This document shows, piece after piece, positions 1 through 10,513 of a DNA stretch of 64,000 bases (positions within the stretch are counted from its first letter, which is position 1; each line of letters opens with the position of its first letter). Location: positions 16,672,450-16,736,449 of the forward strand of contig OZ007581.1 of the NCBI GenBank assembly GCA_963931925.1, read 5' to 3'. The notes below the pieces were generated by a model that ran no database searches, had not been told where the DNA came from, and worked only from the letters and a program-made list of their open reading frames with translations. Both the position numbers and the translations under genes were made by a program. This stretch comes from Onchidella celtica. Taxonomy: Eukaryota > Mollusca > Gastropoda > Systellommatophora > Onchidiidae.

Positions 1-145
1 TGACACAGCATCCGTTTTACAGTACAACAGTAAATACAATATCTAACTTACACTATGTACCGCATACACGCACATTGCTCTCACTCACAGAACTTTACCA
101 GCAAATAAGAACATTACTCTCTCACGCACACACCGTCTGAACAAT
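1..145 (-). repeat. 3' end of a LINE-like repeat, antisense, cut by the window edge
   Basis: Positions 1-145 match 53825-53965 closely, starting with the word TGACACAGCATC and continuing through a stretch rich in CACACGCA. In the 53.8-kb copy the same sequence runs into GATAAG-type repeats and a TTTATT signal, which read on the minus strand look like a LINE or SINE 3' end (AATAAAG followed by TTATC repeats). It marks the start of duplicated unit A. No reading frame is visible. Confidence 0.5.
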
Positions 146-150
146 CCATC

Positions 151-1328
151 TGTCACGAGTGGAGTGAGCGGAATTCAGAGATTACGGGGGCATGGAAGTG
201 GGGGAACGACTCACGGGATAGTGAGGCTGCTCACCTATATTGACTTCTGTTAGTTAACGTTAAAGCGTGCATGTTGTGAGTGGTGGGGGGTCTGAATGAG
301 GCGAGAGCGCTGTATTACTATCACTGCACACTAAGACGTCCAAGGAAGCGGACGCGGGAGAAAGCCCCAGAGGGCGAACATAAGGAGAGCAGTCGGAAGG
401 CTTGGGAGTAGTGTTTTTTCCAGTGATGACTGGTAGGTGGAACGATGATTGATAATTATGATTGATGTATTATATTCGTCTATTACCATGATGTAAATAA
501 GTATATGTGAGGAATGTGGAAGTCCTTGATACTGTATATAGCAATGTGCTCCATGAGCGATAGATGTAAGTTGAGTTCATGGATTTGTAGCGAGAGTGAG
601 TATTGTGTACTACGGTGGAGGTGTGTTACCGTAAGATGTTTGGTGAGTGAAATGTGAACTAGTGTGTGTAGGCTTCATGAGTTGTAAGGAGGGGTGAAGT
701 GAATAGAAGTGGTATGGTGTTATACCAATGTAATGTTATTCTTGTAGGTGCCGGGGTCGGCCGCCTACGGTGAGCACAGGGGATAGGCCAGCATAGGGCC
801 GAAGGCCACACATAGGCCAGGAGGACGCTGTCGTGTAGGACAGTCGCAGCACATGAGTCGTGGCAGTCAGGCCACCGACAGGGACGTATATATGATCGTG
901 AATGTGTTGTTGAAATGCTAATGTGCTATTGCCATGTTGATGTGCTATTGAAATGCTAATGTGCTATTGTCATGTTGATGTGCTATTGGAATGCTAATGT
1001 GTTATGGCAATAGGGAGGGGCTATTGAGAGACTGCGGTGCCATTGAAATATTAATGTGCTATTAAGACATGGAGAGGAGAAGCTGAGACCGAAGTGTCTT
1101 TAGGAAGTAACTACCGGGTTGTGGACCCGAGGAAGTGTGCGTACGGGAGAGGCCGTTGTACGGCAGTTGAATTGAATAATATAATCTCTGTATTTGCGCT
1201 ATTATCTTTATGTTTATGTATAATAAATGTGTGAGTCTGATGGGTTGTTCTGTTAAGTGTTAAACTTGTTCGTTCGTGATTGTTGTCTTGTTATAACCAT
1301 CGCATCTCCCAGTCTGGGATTTGTGACA
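151..1328. mobile_element. Solo LTR with 5-bp target duplication
   Basis: This 1178-bp block is absent from the matching place in unit C (about 53.96-54.0 kb). It starts TGTCAC and ends GTGACA, the TG...CA form of an LTR, with short inverted ends. It is flanked by the direct repeat CCATC at 146-150 and 1329-1333. An AATAAA lies near 1222, fitting a plus-strand polyadenylation region. No coding region or second LTR is present, so it reads as a solo LTR left by recombination. The family cannot be named from the LTR alone. A short word (TGCTATTG with GAAATGCTAATG) is repeated several times at 900-1070. Confidence 0.75.
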
Positions 1329-1333
1329 CCATC

Positions 1334-1843
1334 AACAGTATAACACAACAGGAAACGCTGCTACATAATACTTCGAAAGGCAGATACCAACAAAAAAAAA
1401 AATCGTCTATAACGCATACAACCTACATTTTAATGAATCCATACATCGTTGTAGGGAAGGAATAACGTCAAAGTGGTTTTGTAGCCAGGTGATGCAAAAT
1501 CCTGTTAAGCTTTGTTTTAATTTGGTAACAAGAGATAAATGCTAATGTTTGTTATCGTAATATGTATTCTATATATCAAGCTATATAAATTACATTTCAT
1601 AATGTTTATGATTATAAATTATGTTTATTTCTGTTTGTTTTTTACTACGGGTTTACAGTTGTGAATTTTGCCAAGTTGGATTTTCGTTCACTGAAGTTTT
1701 TTGTCCCGGTACGGTGGGGCTTCGTGTCCCTCTCAAGGCTTTTGTCTGTATCCTGAGAAACATTGCCTTAAGACAGTAGAAATTGCACATAATCCATAAT
1801 TTCATTCACGTTTCTGGTCAACTCATAAAGCAGCAACAAATTA
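1334..1843. other. Upstream flank of unit A, conserved in units B and C
   Basis: From about 1560 on, this stretch aligns with 25095-25320 and 54170-54490, including the words CAGCAACAAATTA and CATTCACGTTTC. It lies upstream of the first coding exon and presumably holds 5' untranslated or promoter sequence. No TATA box could be fixed. Confidence 0.5.
1660..1779 (+). other. Possible small exon or uORF open in all three units
   Basis: After an acceptor-like TTTACAG, a 39-residue frame runs to TAG. The matching frames in unit B (25144-25257) and unit C (from 54313) are also open and share GFSF and AFVCILRNIA. Unit A carries a 6-nt in-frame length difference. In A and B the frame ends at RQ and a stop; in C it runs 30 residues further. 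There is no good ATG and no family match. It could be the last exon of an upstream transcript, an untranslated exon that happens to be open, or chance in young duplicates. Confidence 0.25.
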
Positions 1844-2398
1844 TAATAATTGGCTCTTTTCGTCTTGGCAGGCGGTCAGCAGCTAAATAGTTTTTGTGCT
1901 GCATGCCTGGGCTGTGGGTATGGAGAAAGTGCTTAGCCCATGGTGCACTTTCCCCCTCTCGACAGTTTTGATTTGATCCATTGGAACGACATGGTAAATA
2001 CGCGTGGAATCAACAGTGTTGCAGGAGGTGCATTCCTCCGTGTAGTCTGCCTTTAGGGGTTCTCCCTATTTTTAATAATTAATAATGAATTATATACATT
2101 TTTTTTTGTTGGAGATATGGAGGGGGGAGGTGATATGGCTGAATTTTAATCTTTTAATTTTTAGTTTCAATTTTGCCCGGGCAGCAGCCTGTACGGCCTA
2201 CTCTTTACGATTTCCAACTGCCAAGGTTTCTTTAACGTGCACACGGATCCTCCGAATTTTTCGTCCTTATTCGAGAAGACTAGGTACTCGATCCTACCCC
2301 CCAATAGGATTAGGGACACGAAAATATGAGAAAAATCCCAATTTCCAACATGCCTGCACAGTCCGGGTTTCGAATCCGGGATCCTTGGCACGAGAGGT
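1844..2398 (-). mobile_element. tRNA-derived SINE, antisense, 12-bp target duplication
   Basis: The block interrupts sequence that is continuous in unit C. It is flanked by AGCAACAAATTA at 1832-1843 and 2399-2410. Read on the minus strand it has a B-box-like GGATTCGAAACCCGG near 2362-2390, then a body shared with SINE copies at 24815-25020 and 25434-25917 (TATGAGAAAAA, TAGGATCGAGTAC, GCAGTTGGAAATCG). The tRNA head is 5'-truncated. The 3' tail on the minus strand (about 1890 down to 1850) ends AAGACGAAAAGAGCC, nearly the same as the 3' tail of the LINE at 62750-63675. Confidence 0.8.
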
Positions 2399-2599
2399 AG
2401 CAACAAATTAAAGACAGTAGAACATTGTAAATGATATTTATATTAAGGTGCTCAGTAGAGAGACTACACAGCTGTTTGAAAGAAATGGGGTTGTTCCTCA
2501 ACCGCCTGCAGCAAGGATTGAATGATTCTGTCATTTGTCAGTCACAAAGCATTTCTTTTTCTAAAACAGGTACATGTGTAGAATAGTAGCCGTTTACTT
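2399..2599. promoter_or_regulatory. Conserved proximal upstream block of UBL gene A
   Basis: This segment aligns with 25325-25435 plus 25918-26011 in unit B and with 54480-54708 in unit C. Shared words include AAGGTGCTCAGTAGAGAGAC, GAATGATTCTGTCATTTGTC and AAGCATTTCTTTTTCTAAAA. It ends just before the start-codon exon once the LINE insertion is set aside, so it probably holds promoter or 5' UTR sequence. No specific transcription-factor site is claimed. Confidence 0.4.
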
Positions 2600-3325
2600 A
2601 CTTACTTTATTTTACTTTTTACTTTTTCCTTCCGCTTGTACCGGTGGGCGTCGCCGGGAGACAGAGTCGTCTGCCAGCAGCAAGGCGAGTGGCCCGGAGG
2701 AGGGACATCTCGTGAGCTCTGAGGGCGTCTGTCTGCCACGGAGTCGCTCCAGCGTCGCCTTGGTCTTCCTCTGGATCTCCAGCCAGAGTATCTGGTGTTG
2801 TATGCTGGTTGGTTTGGAGGCATCCGCGTGAGGTGTCCGAACCACTTGATCTTCTGATGCTCGATGTGTTCTAGGACTGGTGTTGCTCCTGCAATATCTC
2901 TTATGACTTCATTTCTGGACTTGTCTCGTCTTGTCTTGTTCACCGCTCTTCTTAGACATTTCATTTCGCATGTGACCAGCTTCCTCTCAAGGGCTTTTGT
3001 TAGTGACCATGTCAGGGACTGGTATGTGAGTGTTGGTAAGAAAATGATGTTGATGAGTTTCGCCTTAGTGCTCGTGGGGACGTTGGGGTGTTTTAGGAGA
3101 GGGGTGAGTTGATAACTGACTGCATTGACTTTCGACATCTTGTCTCTATTTCTCGATCTAGTTTGCCGTTTTCTGTGAAAAAGCTGCCCAGGTATTTGAA
3201 TTCACTGCCTTGCTTCAGCTGGGATCCGTTGATGTTGATGTCCAGTTTGTCCCGTCTCCTGCCGACTGTCATGAACTCGGTCTTGCTGACATTAATCTTC
3301 ACGTCATATTTCTCGCAGCTCACTA
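2600..3325 (-). mobile_element. 5'-truncated LINE fragment inserted just upstream of UBL gene A
   Basis: Two overlapping minus-strand frames (3365-3093 and 3138-2602) carry the end of a LINE reverse transcriptase and its C-terminal tail. Recognisable pieces are NVSKTEFMTVG, FKYLGSFFTENG, LTYQSLTWSLTK and IKWFGHLTRM. The switch of frame near 3100-3138 is a frameshift, and catalytic RT blocks and the endonuclease are missing, so this is a dead 3' fragment. Units B and C lack it: there the flank runs straight into the first exon. A TTAC-rich tail at about 2595-2630 is the 3' end. RTE-like affiliation is possible but not settled. Confidence 0.8.
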
Positions 3326-3330
3326 ACAGT

Positions 3331-3367
3331 ATGGGAAATTGGCAGACATCTGAAGATCCGGACACTG
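3331..3367 (+). CDS. UBL gene A exon 1 (start-codon exon)
   Basis: ATG begins MGNWQTSEDPDT and the exon ends one base into the next codon before GTAAGTTG. The matching exons are 26012-26051 (MENWKAFCPDPVD) and 54709-54745 (MGNWQSSEDSGS). The same ATG and the same donor phase in all three copies decide the start. Confidence 0.6.
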
Positions 3368-6300
3368 GTAAGTTGTTGATCTTAGTGCTGGAGTGGCCTA
3401 CATGACCAGGCAGAGTTTATGCAACTAATTAAGAAACCAACATATGTGATACCAATGTTTGTCCTGTTTCCTAACAAATCATACAATTAATCTTTGCTTT
3501 GCACTTTGGACACACACAGAAACCCGATTTTATCTTTCAAGAGATTGTTTACTCAGCTAACCTTCAAAGCAAAATGAAGTTAAAATCTTATATTATATGT
3601 AAGGTGGGGAAAACTCAAGTATTTGGATTTAATTGTATGGAGAATGTGAGACAGGGGAGAGATACAGGCTGCTGAAGTAGAACTCGTTTAGCCACTCTGT
3701 CGTGGAGAGTTCTTAAAGATCCTGCATGCAGTTGAAGCTGAGTGACCACCGAGTAAAGCATTGTTTGGCAACAGAACTCAAGGTACCCAATTTTTAAAAA
3801 AACAACCTTCCATACAATGTGTTATTTTATTAGGAGATTGCTGTAAAACTAAATGTATACCTTTTTTCTTCCTACAGTTTCTCAGGAGCCAAATGATGGT
3901 TGTCAAGTTTTATGGACGCGGAACGGTTAGTATCTCGATTTGCTCGGTGTCTTTTATAGTTCACGAAGCTAACTTTTATATCACTATCAGTTCCTGTTTA
4001 GGGCGATGGTTATCTAAAGTTTTAAAGAAAAAAAAAGAAGTGACTCCCATATCCTTTCCTATAAGATAAGATAAGATAAGATAAATTTTATTCGTCCTTG
4101 TACAAGGAAATTAGTTGTGATCATTGAATACATAACAATACAGTTACAGAAATTATGACATATAGCGCGCGCGCACACTAACACACACACACACACACTC
4201 ACACACACATATGTATATATACACACACACTAATAAATAAACAAAATTAACAGTGCGCACAATATGCTTCCGTTACTAAAACACATTGACCTGGTACGCA
4301 AGACAATTCAACTGTACACAGATTACGATCAAGATGATGACATTATTGTAATATCCTAGCTGATGATGGAATAAACGATTTAAAGTAGCACTCAGTTTTA
4401 GTTTTCTTTGACAACAGCCTTAAACTTCTTACAGATCTTATGTATTCTTTGTTCAGGCGATGTTTGGGGTCATTTATTATATTATTAGCTTTTTTAATAC
4501 AAGCACCAGTGTACAGCTCATCAAAATATGACAGATCACAGTTACAAATTTTTTAGGCTTTCTTGATTAAAATATTGATCTTATTTTTATCTTTTTGTAA
4601 GATGTTTCCTCAACAACAGACAACTCCATACATTAAAACGCTCTGAATAGCCATGGTGTAAAATATTTTCAGAATGCTTTTGCTAACTTTTAAAAAGCGG
4701 AGCTTTCTGAGAAAATACATGCGCTGGTTGGCTTTCTTGTATACATATAATGTAACATGCGCATGCCAGTTAAGAAATGAATCAATAGTAATGCCAAGAT
4801 ATTTGGCCTCTGTGACAATTTCGACCTCTTCATTGTTGATAGTAAGAGGACAAACAGGATCATTGTTATTTTTCCTCAAGTCAAAAACAAGCTCTTTTGT
4901 TTTCTTAACATTCAGTTGAAGGTAGTTGTTATTATTCATTCATTCATTGCCTTTCTCACCCTGGATCAGGGTATAGGCCACCAACAAACACTTTCCATCC
5001 CTCTCTATCATGGGCCAGCCTCTTTACATTATTCCAAGTCTTTCCGCTTCGTTGCACATCATTTTCTCTGGCTCTTCTCCACGTTCCGCGCGGCCTTCCT
5101 CTTGATCTCTTGCCCTGGGGATTCCAATCCAATACCTTCTTCGCGATGCTGTTTCCTGGCCTCCTGAGAGTGTGGCCGATCCATCTCCATCGCCTCCTAC
5201 CAATTTCCTCTCTGACTGGGCTCTGTCTTGTTCTTTTCCAAACAATTTCATTGCTGACCTTGTCTGTCCATCTGATCTTAAGTAGCTTCCTCAAACATCT
5301 GTTGATGAAAACTTGGATTCTCTTTATGCAGGCCTGGGACGCATTCCAAGTCTCACATCCATACAACAGGACTGACTTCACGTTCGAGTTGAATATCCTC
5401 AGCTTTGTTTTTAGAGATATATCCTTGGTTCTCCAAATCTTGACCAACGATAAAAAGATTGTACAATATTCAGTGGTACTGGTAGTTTCGCGGCCAGCAG
5501 ATGTTTTTTGGTATAAAACTAATGGTTTTTTTCTAAGCTTTTGGTTGGAATGACAGTCACTTTTTAGATATTTTGTTCTACATTTTGCTAATATAAGTCT
5601 TATAATTCTTCTTTTATTATTTCGACGGGTTGGGATATTTTTACTCCGTTGCACCAATGAATTTCCAGCCGCACATATCTTGTGAAGATGAAGACTTAGC
5701 AATATGATGAAAGAACGTATAGTTCAGATGGGATTTCCACTGGAGTTGCATTGTCATCTAATATATCTATATATATATATCCATATATATAATTGGGTAA
5801 AAATTGGACGGTTGTACTCTATAGCTGAAAAAACTACTGAACGTAGAGCCATGAAAAAATTACTGAAAGTAGTTCAAAGACTGAGCAAGGTTTGTATCAA
5901 TTCATTTTAAGGATGCAACAACCTGAAAAATTTAGAAAAATAGAAAACGAAATGGGCCGTTCGAGGTTTTTCCGATTCGTCATTTTTACAGCTCAGACAG
6001 GGCCGAGTGTAGTAAGATATTTTGGTAACTCGAAACTTTGGTCACCTAAGGCTCAGGGACCGCATCACACTCAGGCTTCAAACTTTGCACAACAGCATAT
6101 TATCAATGCGAAATTAACATGGGCCATATTAGAAATTATGAAATGTTCAGGCTTCTGTGTTTCATTTTTCATTGTTTCGCCATCATTTAGATCTATTTGG
6201 AGTCATGGTTCGCCATTTTAAGGTTTCGTTATCATTTCCTGCGATGTGTTCACTATCAAACACACTAACCCGTGCGCAAATCATGCTATTATTGCTATTG

Positions 6301-9300
6301 TACGGGACGCGCAGGGTGTCAACTCACAAAGGCAGGGCAGTAAGATTTAATTAAAAACAAACAAACAAAAATAAAATATAAAAAATAGGAACAGGCAAGA
6401 TGAAGCAGGTCCATAATAACCACCCAGAACTGAAACTAACATTCAAACCGATTTATCCCGGGCAGGGTCGGGGACCTCAACTAGTTATGTGTAACACAGG
6501 TTACGGGTAAACCGAGCGGGCTTCTCTCTAGCTATATAGCTACTTAGCTATCTAATCTGACACCAAATAATGTAACACAGGACGGGACGAGCGGTCTCCC
6601 TATCTATCTCACACAAACAAACATACAAACAAAACTATCAGGTTTTGAGAGGACAACAATTTTATTAAAAAAAGAAAAGAAAATAACAAATAATAAAAAC
6701 ACTACAATACACGGGACAATACAAGAAACAAGACATTACGATAAACCGTACAATAAACTAGACAATAAACAATAAACCACAATACAATAAACAAGACAAT
6801 AAACCCAACCGATAGGCGCGCTGAAAAAGAACCAAAAATAAACAGGAATTAACAGCACGCCTCATCAGTTAATCATTACATCATGCTAAAACAAGAGAAT
6901 GCATCAAAAGAAAACATAAAAGTTAATAATAATCATATTCACATTGTAAACTAAATATTATGGGGACGGTCTAGTATGTCTATCAAACAGTAACGTATAA
7001 CTTACTTTGTGAGCACTCCAGGGAGCCAACTCGAGTATAAGATGCTAGCCTAACAAGTAACATGTTTACTTCCCTTGGCTTAACTACAGGCTGACATAGG
7101 GCTATCCCACACGTTATAATTCTTATATTATAACAACGGCTATTATTCTAGATCAGGAAGAAAACTTAATTTGATTCCAGACAAGATAACATTAAGCCTT
7201 ACATGGTATCCGCGCACCCTGTACGCATCAAATCTATCCTAGTTATGGAATGAGCTGGAGTTAAACTAACTATAAAAATACAGTCTGCTGGGTCTACACA
7301 CTCATACCACAGAACTGCCCGTGCTAGGTGACTCAATAAAAGACAATCCCGTCTACTTACTTAGCCCACCCACGCACAACGTAGTATCCCTTAATTAACA
7401 ATTACCATCATAATTAGCAGAGGATAGCAATAGCCAACTGGATCTACTCATTAAGTCAAAATTAATTAACTTAGGCCCCATTAGCTAACCCAGCTCAATT
7501 CCCACATGTATAGATTATTAATATTACACAAAAACCCTAGTCCATACTGCCACAGGCCTATCTCAACTCAGAGCCAAACTTATCCCTTTCCTATCCTCTG
7601 GATATAATACCAAACTCCTTACTCATAAAGTCACAGGAGTATCTCTAGGTGGACCAACCCACATGATAAGTCAACACCTAAGTCTCAACCAACAATAGCA
7701 AGTTATAGTCTTCCACTACAAGTGATATGATAATCATGGCATAAAGCCAAACCCAACTACGTGGTAGCCTACAACTACAAGACTGAACAGTCAAGTCAAC
7801 CCACTTGTATTACCTCCAACAATACTGATATACCTAAAACATTCCCACATATTCAGTGAACACAATTACATACTGCAACAAGATAATATCATAATAATGA
7901 TGACATGCATTAGGTCTACTGGGCAAGCCACACCCACAACCCCTATGATTGAGTTAAGTCAATGCATCTGATCTCTTCATTACAAATACAACAGAGTCCA
8001 ATTACATCTGTCAGTGTGTCAAAAGAACAGACAATGCGCAGCACCTACAAGGATGCCATAACATGACACCTGATGCATAGACGATGCATCCATACACCTA
8101 GCATAGGCCTTTCTCTTCATCCTATCAACAAATATAAGTTCAAGGTCCGACCCTCAAAAGTTTCTAAGTCCGACCTAACCAGTACAAATTGAAGAAATTC
8201 AACTTAACACCTATGTAGAGAACATACTAATTCAATAATAAACATATAATAAATTAAGAAATTAAAGTAAATAATCATCATCCTTTAGTATAATGCCGAT
8301 ATCTGAGATCCCAAATGCTGTTTAAGTGTGGTAGCCACTGTAAACAGTCAGCCAGGTTTGTTATTGTTGTTTGGGTCAAGCTTCCGTTTCCGGAAGCTAT
8401 TAGCTAACCAATCCCGGTCTTGATTTGACCCGCTTGACCAAAAGTCATGTGATCATGCCTGCTAGCGTCTGCTGTGACCTACTCACGGCTCACGCGCGTG
8501 CTCTGCAAATCCAACACCTCTCTCTTCATCTTAACTGGTCTACTCATTATCATAAAGTCCATAATGAATACGGTATCAATGAAATGTAACGAAAAGGCAC
8601 ACAAGACAAATCTACACATTGATCATAGTCGCAATGCTGAATTAAAGGAACCTAGAAATAATAATCATCCAACAATAACCTTACAACCCACGGAAGAACA
8701 AGTTAAAGTAAAGAAATAACTTGGTTATAATTCTTGCCCGTTACTCTCTCTCTCTCTGCAGGATACTGATAGATCTAAGATAGACACTTAGTAAGATAAA
8801 CTTTACCATAGATTGTTAGCTGCTAGCCTGATTGCCTAACCAAGCTGAACAAAGTTCATCAAACCTCCAAGTATAATCCAAACATTATTATTTCACATCA
8901 TCTAAATATTATTAAATACCAGAACTAAAATTATGGGTACAACTTACGTGAATTAACCAAATGAATTCACACTTGATAGTCTACATCATCAGAGCTGGCA
9001 CTTCACAAATTTTGAAATATTAATTACAATTCTTTTACTTTTATGTTAGTCTGGACACAATGACACGTCCTGCTGTCTTGGAGACGTGGGTGGAACTAAC
9101 TGACCCACGCTATCATCTAAGCGTCACCCAAACACGCGCAACCCATTTACTCCTTACAGTTCACCAAGTGCAAATTCTAATAAAACATTAAAACAAATAA
9201 AAACATTTTCAAAGAGCACCATCTTGCTCGTGTATGTTCCAAATACACTATCTTAAGGAAATATTACTTAACAAGATAAAAACTAAACAAAACCTATAAT

Positions 9301-10482
9301 GTAGTGATACATAACAAGGTTCTACTTCTGGCACCAGGGATGGTCACTTAAACTGACCAATCCCGGACAATACAGACAACGCTAAGACTATGGCGCATTG
9401 AGTACATCAGTTGGCAATGTTACTCAACACTTGCATGACTCATCTCATTGCGTGATAAACAATAAGGGGAGATTATCTATGATTTCTGTGTGGTTACTTC
9501 CCCTTGACCACATCTAGTGGTCCAGCTGGTCAAAATAACGGGTTTATCTCCCTTCCACTGCAGCAAGCTCTGTTCTCAGCCCTGTAATGGTTCACCCCAT
9601 TACATATGTATAAGAGAGAGAGATTTTGTGTTGTAAGTTCAATTGAACAAAATCAATATAAATGTGCTCCACAGATGTGAGTGTCCTGAAAGTAATTTTC
9701 ATCTCAGTTATGTTGAAATTTTTATCAAATTATACTTTATCTTGATTACTGTGAATATTTCATATTCATATACTGTATTCGTTTTTCTCAAGTTGTTATC
9801 TGTCAAATTTCAGAGGCAAAGACTTTCATCACGTTGAAAATTTTGCATGAACTGCCGAGTGGTTCAGAAGTCGAAAGGGAAATGACTGTTGACCCCCATA
9901 ATTCTGTAAGTGTATTTATATATATATACATTATAGTGCTAGCATCGCATCAGACTTGATCATACGAAAAATATAATACATGTACTGTAGTCTGATTCAA
10001 GGTCCATGAACCAAAATATGTCTTGAAAGTGAACGTACCCATAGGGCCCAAATTCTGCATGGACTCCCATCTCACACAATACGCAAAATCATCTCACTCT
10101 CCTTGCCAGTGGAATGGTCGATTGCAGTTTCAAGCCACTGTTCTGTCTTTTGACACCCCCCTCCACCGACCTGTATTCGACCCCGGTAAGTTCTATTGGG
10201 TTTAGATCACTGTGATATGGTGGCAGTCAGAGGACATCATGTCCATACTGAAGGACGGTGGTACTGGTAGCATAATATACGTTAACTGACTTATTCTTTT
10301 TTGACATACCTCTCATTATTCTCCTTCAGCCTTTCTGGCAGTCATTTCTTTGCAACATACACATTTCTTCAAATGGCCCTCTGACGAAGTTTTTTATAAT
10401 GTCTTGGTCAAAAGTCATCCAGAAGCCCCCCCCCCCCGTTCCCCCTCCCCGCCTCTCTCTCTCACAAACACCTACACACTCT

Positions 10483-10513
<31 letters not shown>

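Noticed and set aside
2085-2411. 108-codon plus-strand frame in unit A
   Set aside because: It lies across the antisense SINE; the apparent peptide is SINE body.
5110-5553. 147-codon plus-strand frame
   Set aside because: Antisense to the LINE C-terminus at 4936-5458 and running into intron sequence; it has no features of its own.
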